From: Auanema rhodensis
Lineage: Eukaryota > Nematoda > Chromadorea > Rhabditida > Rhabditidae
Direction: 5' to 3'
DNA: 64,000 nucleotides
Assembly (NCBI GenBank): GCA_964057225.1
Contig: OZ059900.1
Coordinates: 13,655,638 to 13,719,637, forward strand
In this document: piece by piece, positions 38,897 to 52,283 of the stretch
Numbering within the stretch: position 1 is the stretch's first letter
Layout: every line of letters begins with the position of its first letter
Translations under genes and position numbers: made by a program
Notes under the pieces: generated by a model
Told to the model about the DNA's origin: nothing
What the model saw: the letters and a program-made list of their open reading frames with translations, nothing else
Databases searched by the model: none

Positions 38897-41086
38897 ATGA
38901 TTAAAATTAATCAAACAATTCGCTGCTATATACTATGTCTTCTAACATTTGTGATTAGTGAGGAAAGCTCGCAAAAATCAGCAGACACTGAAAATCTAGC
39001 CTCATCAAGTGTGTCGGATGAACATTCTGCATCAGAATTGAAAAAAAATATTTTATTCATTATGGCCGATGACTTAGGATTCAATGATTTAGACTGGAAA
39101 GATGAAAAGTAATTTTAAATTATTCAAATTTTGAAAATTTTGAAAATTTCGGACTGTTCACTCCAAATCTGAGGGCATTGCTGAACCATCAATACAGCGT
39201 GGAACTAACTAATTCATACGTAAATCAGCTGTGCACGCCGTAAGTTGGCTTATTTATCAATTAAGTATAATTGTTTTATCATTTTAAAGCACAAGAAGTG
39301 CTTTCATGACAGGATATTATCCATTTCGGATGGGCACTCAAGTACGTTCATGTTGTTTTCCCAGCTAAACTTCGAAACAACTTTCATCATGTTGTATTTA
39401 AGAGCGGAGTTTTTCTTCACATGGAACCAGCCGGCGTACCTGTTATGTTTCCGTTTTTACCTGAAAATTTGAAGTCACTTGGCTATAGTACATACATCAT
39501 TGGGAAATGGCACTTAGGATACTGTCGAAAAGAGTTTTTGCCTACAAGCCGTGGATTCGATTACTTTTATGGGTTTTATGGACCTCAAACTGGATACTTC
39601 AATCATAGCGCTGGTCAATTTGTCAGTTGTATAGTATATAACTTTATAATTATTTCCAGATCAATATCACCGTGATTTGAATCGCGTAGTGCGAGGCTTA
39701 GATCTTTTCGAAGAACATGATGATGGTACTAGTGTTCCGGATTTCAGTAGGAATGGCATTTACTCTACAGTAAATATTAAGTATTTAATTTCGTAACGCT
39801 AATTTTTGTCGATATTCAGGATTTATTTGCTGATGCAACTATTGGAACTTTAGCTAATCATGAGAAAAAAGATCCGTTTTTTATGTTTTTATCATTCCAA
39901 GCCGTTCATCCCCCGTTACAAGTAGGATCTGTATCACATAATAGTAGTCATTAGTAGCAAGTGCGCTCTTTAAGGTTCCTCAATCATATATGAAATTATG
40001 CAGTGGTATTAAGGAACGTCTGAGGCGAATTTATTGTGGTATGGTTAGTTTTTATATTTTTAAGTTTGTTTCGACATGGTCGCTAGCTGTGCAAAAAAAT
40101 TAAAAAAATCAAAAATAATGAGCATGATGTTTCTTTTTTGCCAGGAATGCTTGCTGCGATGGACGAATCTATAGGTAAAATAATTGATTTTTTGAAACAA
40201 CGAGATCTATACGATAATACTATTATTGTATTTACCAGTGACGTAAGGTTTTATGAATAGCAATTTACTTTATGTTACTTGTTTTAGAATGGTGGGACAC
40301 CGCAGTTTGGGGCCTCAAATTTTCCCTTACGAGGGGAAAAAGATACTTTGTGGGAGGGAGGAACCAAAACAACCACTATAATCCATGCCCCTCACTTAAT
40401 AAGAGAAAATGGAAAAAGACCACAGTAAGCAGTTTCTGAACAAAAAATAACTCACGCAATTGGTTTTGAAGACTATTTCATGTTGTGGATTGGCATGCAA
40501 CGTTGCTAGCCGTAGCAGGATTGAGTTTAGACTCCTATGGTGAGATATATCAATTTTTGAAAAATAATATACTAATTTTAGGAGACGGAATTAATCAATG
40601 GGATTATATAGTTTCGGGTGTCCCAAAAATAAGACGATATCAATTTATTTACAATATTGATGATTATGGTTCTGCAATCAGGTATGTTGTATTTTCACAT
40701 CTATTTATCTACTATTTAAAGAGATGGTGATTATAAACTTCTATACGGAAATCCAGACAGGAAACGTCGAGCTGACGCTTTAAAAATAAGATTGTACAAC
40801 GTCAACAGTTGGTCTTTTAGAAATTTCACTTTAAATAGAATATTTTTTAGCTGATCCATCCGAATCTAACGATATATCAAAACAGAATCCTAAGATTGTT
40901 CAGCGGTAACAAATATTTTACAAATACACGTCAAAACTCAATATTTTCAGATTATTGGCAAAAATCAAAAATTTAAAAAAGTATATGAGAAAAAACGTCC
41001 GGCGTCCACTTAACTTAAAAGGCAATCCAGAAGTTTTAAATGGAAGTTATTCCAGTTATTGGTGTATAGATGATAACAAGCATTGA
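38897..41086 (+). CDS. Arylsulfatase (sulfatase family, arylsulfatase-B-like)
   Basis: Fourteen exons: 38897-39108, 39153-39239, 39290-39341, 39403-39613, 39660-39769, 39820-39921, 39975-40038, 40145-40242, 40288-40424, 40472-40539, 40582-40681, 40722-40807, 40851-40905, 40951-41086. They give 505 residues. A signal peptide follows an ACTTTTAG acceptor. Sulfatase hallmarks in order: [15 protein letters not shown] (metal-binding Asp pair), [11 protein letters not shown] formed across the 39239/39290 junction (the Cys of C-x-P-x-R that is converted to formylglycine), [29 protein letters not shown], and WEGGTKTT near the end. Predicted secreted or lysosomal hydrolase of sulfate esters. All expected catalytic residues are present. 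The acceptor before 39153 reads TTTCGG instead of TTTCAG; the phase is correct only if that non-AG site is used, or if a downstream AG is used with loss of seven conserved codons. Confidence 0.92.
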
Positions 41087-42112
41087 ACTTCAATGTTAGA
41101 TTTTCAAAATTTGAGTTATGTATGAAACAATGCAAATTCAATTTTTACTTTTCTTATATGTTTGTATATAAACTAATTTGTTTTTTTTTGAAACCGGATA
41201 AAATTGAACTTCAATTCATTTTGTTTAACATTATCACATAAATGCTTTTTTCCTTTTTCCTCGTTTTTTTTGGTAGCTCAAATTTTTACACAACTATCTT
41301 CTGTGAGTTGTAAGCAACTGTCTGTTCATACTTCTTAGAATTTAGAAATTTGAGAGCAATTCTCGCAGTAAACGTTGAAAATCATTTTCCGTGGGTCATA
41401 GTAGCTTTCTGATCAACGAAATTGAATAAATCAATACAAATAGCTAGTATACATAAATAAACTAACAATAGCAAACATTTACTTAAAAATATAACAGTTT
41501 TTTTAAAAAAATTTGGAAAAGAAACAATAAAACGATCATTAGGCAAACTTTGAAAAAATCTATAAACGAACAACAATAGCGAAATACATCAGACAACATA
41601 TTCATCTTTCACTAAAAGTGGTAAAAAACAAAAAAATCAAATTTAAGTCTTTTCTATTGTCAAAAACTACAGTAAACAAAATGCTTTTCATTAACTTTCA
41701 TTGAACTAATCAATAAAAGTTAGAATTGGGGCCGGGGGGAGGGGTAGGGATTATGAGTTCTTCACGAAGCCGTTATGAAAACAAAAGATGTAAAAAAATA
41801 ACGGTACAATACGCTAACAATTTTTTGAAAGCAAGAAAAAAGAAAAATTGTTAGAATATTGGTAAATGGAGGTTCAATGATTGCATTACTTTAAAAAAAA
41901 TAGAATGGCTTCAAACAGGAGTAGTATCATACGAGATGAAACGATTCACATAATCAGTTAGAGCCAGTAGGTTGTTTAATCATTTTGTTAGAATTCGCTT
42001 AGAGCAGTACAGGCGCTTGAGTGTACCTTCTTTGCTGAAATGAATGTTATGCACTCTGTCTCGGCTGACAAACACACCACAACATTCTAAATGCCAGATT
42101 GAAAAAGACAAC
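41087..42112. other. Convergent intergenic region with a G-rich motif
   Basis: Between two convergent genes, so it holds both 3' ends. AT-rich except for the isolated G-rich block listed separately. No gene seen. Confidence 0.6.
41728..41749 (+). other. Potential G-quadruplex motif
   Basis: Four runs of at least three G (4, 6, 4 and 3 bases) separated by loops of 2, 1 and 2 bases, in otherwise AT-rich DNA. This fits the standard quadruplex pattern. It lies in the probable 3' flank of the arylsulfatase transcript. Confidence 0.7.
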
Positions 42113-45100
42113 TTATGCCGTCTGCTGAGCAAGAAGCTCTTCTAGAGGTACGGAGTTTCTCTTGGAATCCAAATAAACTTGATAGTGTGGAGATTCCTAA
42201 TAAAACAAAACATTTAAAACAAACTTCATGGAACTAACCTTGAAAATTCTGATTTTTCTTTGCAAAGAACGAGCATTCTCTCTGTATGTATTGTTAGGAT
42301 CTTTAACCATGGCCTGCAAGAAAAATAGATTTCTAGACATCCGCTAATGTGAAATGAATTTGTTTTCACGGTTTTAGTGCACCTCATAGTTATCTCCATG
42401 TTTATCCATTAGTCTTGAGCAGAATAATATGTCCTGTGGGAGAAGTTTATGGAGCCGTTCACGCATAGTAGGAGTCTGAAAATTTGAATAAAATTGTTAT
42501 CTTCAACATCAATTGGAACAGAATCATTCTCTATCATTTTTTAGTATTCTAAGCTATTTCTCTAGTTTTCGTTTCATACAAACATTAAACATTTAGTCAG
42601 TTTTTTTTCTAATTTGAAATGCATTTGTTTATTCTGATTAAGTGCAAAAGTCTTTACAAGCTTTTCAAATGCATTGCAAATATAACATACTAATTGTTTC
42701 GTTATATTTCAAGAAAACCATGTTTCAACACTCGAAAGCTGCGTTTTAAATTTGTTTTCAGAAAATCTTTTTTCTTGAAATATGTATAACTAACTACTGG
42801 TCTTGAAATGTTCTGTATAGGAAGTGGAGTTACAACATTTAGAACAGGTGTGGCAGATCTTTCACGCTCCGAAAACTGAATTTTTTGTGACAGCTGTAGT
42901 AATTGAGCATCGATATGAAGTTTCTAGAATGTGAAAGTGTAACATAAAAAAATTGCTGAAAAATAAATGATCTTTCTTAATATGCAATTACCACTAGAGG
43001 ATCTAATTGATTGTCAATTTTTGCTGCAACTTGAGTTGCTAATTTCTGAACATTTTCCAAAAGTTTTTTGTCAGATTTGTTTGCCTTGGTTTCGATTTCG
43101 TTCACATTATTTTCAGAATCAGCTAAAAAATATCCATAAATGCACTTGATTAGCAAATTAATTGGTAATAAAGTTGGAGTGAAACACATACATTGGTTTT
43201 CTTTATCAGAAATGCTGCTAGTTACTTCGTACACTTGAACTGGTGGTGACACCTCAGTCTTTGAAAATATGAATAATACACCGTGAAAATACTGAAAAAA
43301 ATACCTCCTTAGGAGCAGATTCCTTAGTGGCACTGCTGTTTTCTTCCTTGTTCGATTTTTCGCATTTGGGAGTATTTTTCTGAAATATAACTAGCTTGAG
43401 ATGAGATTAGCTATCATATCAACTTTGGAAGAAGTTTTTTCTTTTTTGTTTGAAGTCTTGTTTTGCTCAGCCTGGTTGACATTTTGCTTTTTCACCTAAA
43501 AGTTTAAAATCAAAAAATGACTTTGACAAATGAAAAGTTTACAGTAATCTCTTCTTCAATAACTGGGGTTTGTTTAGATGGCTTAGTAGCATTCGTTGTT
43601 GTATCGTTTGGAAGTTGTTCACTTCCGTTTTGGGATTTCAAAGTATCGTTGTTGGAATTGTTTTTCACTTTTCCTGAAGTTTTTTCTTGCTTCTTCTCCT
43701 TCTTAGAATCTTTTTTTGTGAGAATTGGTTCTGCTTTCTTCGACTGAACAGGAGTGGCGGCTGGCTTAATCTCTTTTGCTTTTGAAACCTAAAATTAAAA
43801 TGTTCATCATCACAAATAAGTTAATATATTAGGTGGTTGCATTGTTCCCCTGCCCCCCCCCCCACCCAACCCCTTAAAATAGTAAAAAAAACATATTTAG
43901 CGAAAAGTTTTTATTTTTTTTAGTATTGTCCTTTCTTCTCAATCACTTTCTCCCATCTCTGTGTTAAACTTCTGATTCCTTTCCTGAAAAAAACTTTATT
44001 TTTTGATTCAAAAAAATTTTTAACAAAGCCTTCAACTTCCTCAAAGTTTTTGAAATTTTCACCCCTCAAACTGTGTTCCATAGACCTAAACAGATGGAAA
44101 TCTGTTGGAGCAAGGTCTGGAGAGTAAGGGGGGTGTTTCAAAACGGTCCAGCCAAGCTCCTGAAGCGTTTGCTGTGCCTTCGCACAGCAATGAGGGCGAG
44201 CGTTGTCGTGCAACAACGCTATACTTCTGTTCCTAAGCTCCTCTCGGGCTTCAATGTTAACACTGAGCCGTCTGAGTTGCTCAGAATAATGTTCTCCATC
44301 TATGGTTTTACCGTAAGGTAAAATCTCATAGAAGAGAACTCCGTTTTCGTTCCAGAAAACGGACAGAAGTGCCTTTTTGGCTGTTTGCGGGTTGGCCCTT
44401 GGGGTCATCGGAACCGATTCTCCAGGGTTAACCCAATACTTAGCCCTGTTTGGGTTGGAGTAGAGAATCCACTTCTCATCTCCAGTTACCAAACTTTTGA
44501 AAAAACCCCTTTTTTGGCTCAATTTCAGAAGATCTTGAGCCAAAGAAACTCTTGACCTGAGATTACTCTCAGACAACAGATGTGGGGAAAATGGGGAGAG
44601 CTTCTGAATTTTCCCCATTTTTTTCAACCGTCGAGAGACAGTTGCTTTGTGAACATTCAATTGGTTCCCGATTTGAAGTTGTGTAGCTCCAGGAGTGCAA
44701 TCGAGAACCTTTTGAAGGTCACAGTTGCTGAATTTTTCAGCAGCGCCGGGTCTTGGACGATCTTGGAGATCGAACTGGCCAGCTCTAAAGCGGCTAAACC
44801 ACTTCTTACATGTTGTATACGATGGAGAAGAATCTCCGTAAACAACTTTCATTTTTCTGAAGGTTTCTTTGGCAGAGATTGTTCATAGAAAAAATAGTTT
44901 TTTCAAATGTAAAGTTTTAAAATTTAAAATTTTTTTATTGTTATTATATTTAAAAATATTCTAATTTTTAAATTTTGTATTTATTTTTTTTTAATTTTGT
45001 AAAATTAGCATAATATTCAATTTTTCTCAAGGGGGGCAGGGGAACAATGCAACCACCTAATATTTCAAGTATAAACTCTGAAAACAAAATATCTGAGATA

Positions 45101-45392
45101 CTAACCTGCTTGATTTTCTTTTCTACAACAACAGATTCGCAATCGTATTTGCTTTCTTCTCGTATCAAGACAGATGAAGAAATCCTAAAAAGACAAAAAA
45201 AATGTTCTTTTCTATGTGTAAATAAGAAAACGAAATTTCCAGTCATTTTTCTCAAAAATTATCAAGATTGATTAATATATACCATTGTTTCATTTGGTTT
45301 CTCAAAGATTTTTGGGATTTGCCGAGATTTTTTCGCCTGTTCACATTGTTGACAGAAGTGTGTGGTCGATTAACAGCTAATGGTGATTTCAT
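42113..45392 (-). CDS. NOP16-like nucleolar protein with long low-complexity insert
   Basis: Eleven phase-consistent exons on the minus strand: 45392-45283, 45184-45106, 43788-43543, 43495-43424, 43379-43305, 43258-43192, 43122-42992, 42923-42795, 42475-42383, 42313-42239, 42196-42113. They give 386 residues. The C-terminus (LPQDILFCSRLMDKHGDNYE followed by AMVKDPNNTYRENARSLQRKI) matches the NOP16 signature, in which a helix, HGxDYxAMxRDxxNYYQ and xQIRxKI occur near the end. NOP16 works in 60S ribosome assembly. The N-terminus is basic (VNRRKNLGKSQKSLRNQ). The middle is Lys/Glu/Ser/Thr-rich and disordered, then partly coiled-coil (KANKSDKKLLENVQKLATQV). It is about twice the size of typical NOP16. 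The second intron (45105-43789) contains a complete mariner transposon in the same orientation. The join between the two halves is my model. Confidence 0.7.
43829..43858 (+). repeat. Mariner left terminal inverted repeat
   Basis: Thirty bases identical to the reverse complement of 45031-45060, next to a TA dinucleotide. Confidence 0.95.
43920..44852 (-). CDS. Mariner transposase, D,D34D
   Basis: A 310-residue uninterrupted frame. The N-terminal part has the helix-turn-helix region (TTCKKWFSRFRAGQFDLQDR, then a second HTH around LNVHKATVSRRLKKMG). The catalytic part contains VTGDEKWI, LLHDNARPH and YSPDLAPTDFHLF. From the Asp of HDN to the Asp of PTD there are 34 intervening residues, the D,D34D spacing of mariner. 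It ends QRWEKVIEKKGQY as in related mariners. Family proteins are about 345 residues. The first in-frame ATG (44852) lies roughly 35 residues in. The recognisable sequence upstream (FFYEQSLPKKPSEK) continues only to a TGA at about 44909, so the original start may have been lost or a nonstandard one used. All three catalytic Asp are present. Confidence 0.95.
   Translation of the reverse strand: MKVVYGDSSPSYTTCKKWFSRFRAGQFDLQDRPRPGAAEKFSNCDLQKVLDCTPGATQLQIGNQLNVHKATVSRRLKKMGKIQKLSPFSPHLLSESNLRSRVSLAQDLLKLSQKRGFFKSLVTGDEKWILYSNPNRAKYWVNPGESVPMTPRANPQTAKKALLSVFWNENGVLFYEILPYGKTIDGEHYSEQLRRLSVNIEAREELRNRSIALLHDNARPHCCAKAQQTLQELGWTVLKHPPYSPDLAPTDFHLFRSMEHSLRGENFKNFEEVEGFVKNFFESKNKVFFRKGIRSLTQRWEKVIEKKGQY
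45031..45060 (-). repeat. Mariner right terminal inverted repeat
   Basis: Perfect 30-base inverted copy of the left end, followed by TA at 45061-45062. Confidence 0.95.
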
Positions 45393-48300
45393 GTTGGAAT
45401 AGTTGAAATCTGTTTACTAATACTTAACAATCTGAAAAAAATGATAGATTTGAACTTATAATTCATGTGTCGAATGCTAAAAAAACGGGAAGAAAGATTT
45501 TTCAAAAACTTTTTCAAGTTTATTGTAAAAGATGGAAAATACAAGTTTTTTTCATAATATGAAAACCATGAAAGTCAATTATCATATCAAATTACATTTG
45601 AAATCACAAAATACTATTTTTGCAACATAAGATTAGTGACGTGATGAATTTCACTGATAAGAAAAATGATAGTTTGCTATCCGTTTAATTACTAATAAAA
45701 AGTTTTTCTATAAATATCTAAATCGTAGGTTTTTCAAAGATAATGAGAAGCTTCTATATTTCACTATATAGATTATGATTACATTTAGAGATGAAATGAC
45801 TTTTTTAAATTTTGTATGAAGTGATAGTAATCCAAAAGAATTACTTAGGTTCTTAAAAAATGAATACAATAATGAATAGGTGAGTGAGATAAAAATAGAA
45901 GGAAATGAGAGTTTTATAATAATTTTTGTTAAAACATCTCTTATCATTAATAACTAACAATAAAAATAAATAATAAATAGATTAAAACATTAAAACAACA
46001 CTTTAAGCGTTAACGCCTACTCATAAGAATATATAAATAAATTTATCATTTTAGTCATTTAGCATACTCACTTTATTTATATACATATTTAGTATATATA
46101 TATATATATATATATATATCATATCTTTCATTCATTACAAATAGTATTCAGGATTTAGAATCAGTTCTGACTGATAATACCAACATATCTCGATATCTAT
46201 CTTTTCGCCCACCTCACATGCACACAATAAACATTTAACCGTTGATGAAATGTTCGTTTTTTAACTTTTTTTTTCTATTCTCTAAACATAAGAGTATGAA
46301 GAGAAGTTAAACAGTTAGAATGACAGACATTTAATGTCAACATAACTTCGTTATTATCCCGTAGTAAAACATCAGCCAGAGAAACGTACTCAATTAATTT
46401 ACAAAATTATCTAGTGCAACGAAATTGATATTAAATTTGAAATGTATCTCTGGATCAGATAAATATGATATATGATTAGAAATAATAACATTGTTCTAAT
46501 GATCAGAAGATATCAAATGCGAGCACGGCGTAAAGAAAAGATAATCAAAAGTATGTATAAAACAAGATGGAATGATATCTACGTGAAGACCTAAAAATAA
46601 ATGATGTTATTTCCTAACTATACGTCATTGGTTCTGAGACGATTTTCTAGAAAGGCGCGAAAAATGATTTAAAGAAAGTTTATAGTGCGCGTAGGAGAAC
46701 AATAGCTGTTACTAACTGAGTTGCCTGAGAGAGAAATGAAAAGATGAAAATTATCAGAGTTTCTAAGATGTCTGAATGTAATGCTCGCGAAACGCATGCT
46801 GCGACTTGTTTTACTGCGGTTAGCACCAAACATTAGGCAGATGATGTAATTTCTAATAAATTTTTCTGTTTTGTTTTCTCCTACTCTCTTCGATTTAGTC
46901 TTATTCCCTGTTATCTCATAGGCTCTACTCTCTTTCTCTCAAACTAACTTTTCCGTTTATTGTTCGTCCACGCCGTCACAAATACTCTTCTCTCTAGCCT
47001 CATTTCAACTCTGGTCTCTCTGCAAACATAATGATATTTCAAAACATAATAGCGTCAGAAGGTTTTAATGTTTCTTCGGCATGCGGTCTTCTTTCTATAT
47101 CGACACTCTTCTCTCAATTTCGCTCTTTCACCACCAGAGTCTATTTTCCTCTCTACATGCAATCGGGAAATGACTAAACAGATAGATTGAGCGATTACAT
47201 ACAAATTGAAGTATTTTCATGATTCGTGTGGCAGAAGAAATGAAAAAAAAATTCTTTCGAAAAAACAAGATAACTAAAAATTATTTTTAAAAGTTTCAGA
47301 ATATCTTTGCTTTTGCCGAAAATATTGTTTTTGTAATTAAATTCGATGAATTTTCCAATGAAATATAATAAGTATGAAGGAAAAAAATAGAATTTTGTCC
47401 CTTCGCGAAAATATAAAAAATATAAAAAATATAAAAAAAAGAATAAAAAGAAAAAAAACTGATGCATAATGTAAAATATGTTTATCGTGAAACGTTTGCT
47501 TTATGATCATCAAGGGAAAAAAACGCAATAAATATTTACTTGCTCCAGGATTTTGACATAGTCGGGATTAACAACTTATTTTGACACTATTGAAATTATA
47601 TAAAAAATATTAAGCAGACGTGTGAGAAATAAAAAGGCGAGTTGACTGCCTGCAAGGTGAAAAACCAGTAAAAATGTTAACCAGAGAAAAAAGAAAAGAA
47701 AGATTGCAAGAAAGTGTACGAGGCATACAAAAGCGATTAGAGAATGAGAGATAGAAAGAGAGCAGCAACAGCAGCGGCCAGTGATCGATGAACGTTATTC
47801 GCATGCCTAGACGAGGCAGAGACACAATTTTGTTGACAATGTATGAAAAATGTGATTTGAGGTTTATGAAACCTATTTACAACAACGAAAACTTTTGAGA
47901 ATTCATTATTCTAGTTAATTCAAACATTCGAAAAAATCGCGAATATATATGGAAAGGATGTGAAGACAAATTTCATATACGAAAATGTTGTTATTCTCAA
48001 TCAGTACTTGAATATATAGCTTCTTTACAACAATTCACTTGTTTTCAACTGTATCTCATTGTTTTTGCCCTGTTGCTGTTGAAAAATGTAAAGATAACAG
48101 AAAGTCCGAAATCATAAAAATTAATGAATCAGTACAATTTCAATGTTTCATCTTATCTCATCAAAGCAGTCATTAATTAGAATTTGAACAATTTTATGAG
48201 ATTTCATTCCAATTATGATGCACATTTTCGCTTTTTGTGATGAAATAATGAATAACTTGATTCTGGTTAAGAAATGAATTTTTTCGCAGATTGCCGAGAT

Positions 48301-49069
48301 GTTAATTTATAACCAATCGTGTAATTCATTTAAACTCCTAACATTGGACGTTTAAGGACATTGCACGATTGCTTCAAGCCGGTTTCTTGTAAACGTAATT
48401 TTCCTATTTTCTTTGAAATAACTTCATCTTTATTTGAAATTTCATGGAAATAAGACTTGTTGAGATGCGCGCTATTTTTAATTCATATTTATGGCATGAA
48501 AACCTTGAACAAGAAAAATTAATAAATATTCTTGTTGAATATTAATATCAAATTAATTGCAGGAATGAGATATGAAACAGAAAAAAAAAGAAAATTATTC
48601 ATTCGTTCAAAGAATTGAGTTAAGTTTTGTTACTTTTATATTAATGACATATAGGTTAATAAGTAAATATTAATTCAATTAAAACTTTTATTTGTTTCGT
48701 TATATGAAAAATATTGATACACCCTTCAATTAAAAATGCTTCTATGTTAGAAAAAGTAGAGAAACAATAATTTTTTGTATCTTTCTTCAAATTTTCTCCA
48801 AAAAATGACGAATGGTTTGATTTGAGCAAATTCAATTGAGTAAACACATGAGAGCAAGCATGGATTGACATTTTTAATACAAATACACTACAGAGAGAGA
48901 GAGAGAGAGGTAAGTAAATCTCCAATCAATTACTATGAAAATAAAATTGTGTTTCTTTGATGCAAATCTCACAATTTATCTTCCATACTTAATTCTTAAT
49001 CATCTTAGAAATAAATAGCAACAGATACATTAACATACTCCCGATACTGCTGAATTTATTTATGTTGTG
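45393..49069. other. Intergenic with AT and pyrimidine-rich patches
   Basis: No gene recognised in 3.7 kb. It holds a (TA)n run at about 46096-46120, a pyrimidine-rich island at about 46870-47160, an A-rich repeat of AAATATAAAA type at about 47410-47455 and a short GAGAGA run at 48893-48909. Presumably it includes the NOP16-like promoter near 45400 and the cytidylyltransferase 3' end near 49000. Confidence 0.55.

Positions 49070-52283
<3,214 letters not shown>

Larger units (their letters stand above)
43829..45060 (-). mobile_element. Complete mariner-family transposon
   Basis: A 1232-base element bounded by perfect 30-base inverted repeats (43829-43858 and 45031-45060, beginning TTAGGTGGTTGCATTG) and flanked on each side by the TA dinucleotide expected as target-site duplication (43827-43828 and 45061-45062). 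It carries a transposase gene on the minus strand. It lies inside an intron of the NOP16-like gene, same strand, and does not interrupt coding sequence. Just inside the left end is a long C-run (about 43853-43874). Perfect ends and TA duplication suggest a recent insertion. Confidence 0.95.

Noticed and set aside
44580-44888. Plus-strand frames across the mariner transposase
   Set aside because: Antisense shadows of the transposase.
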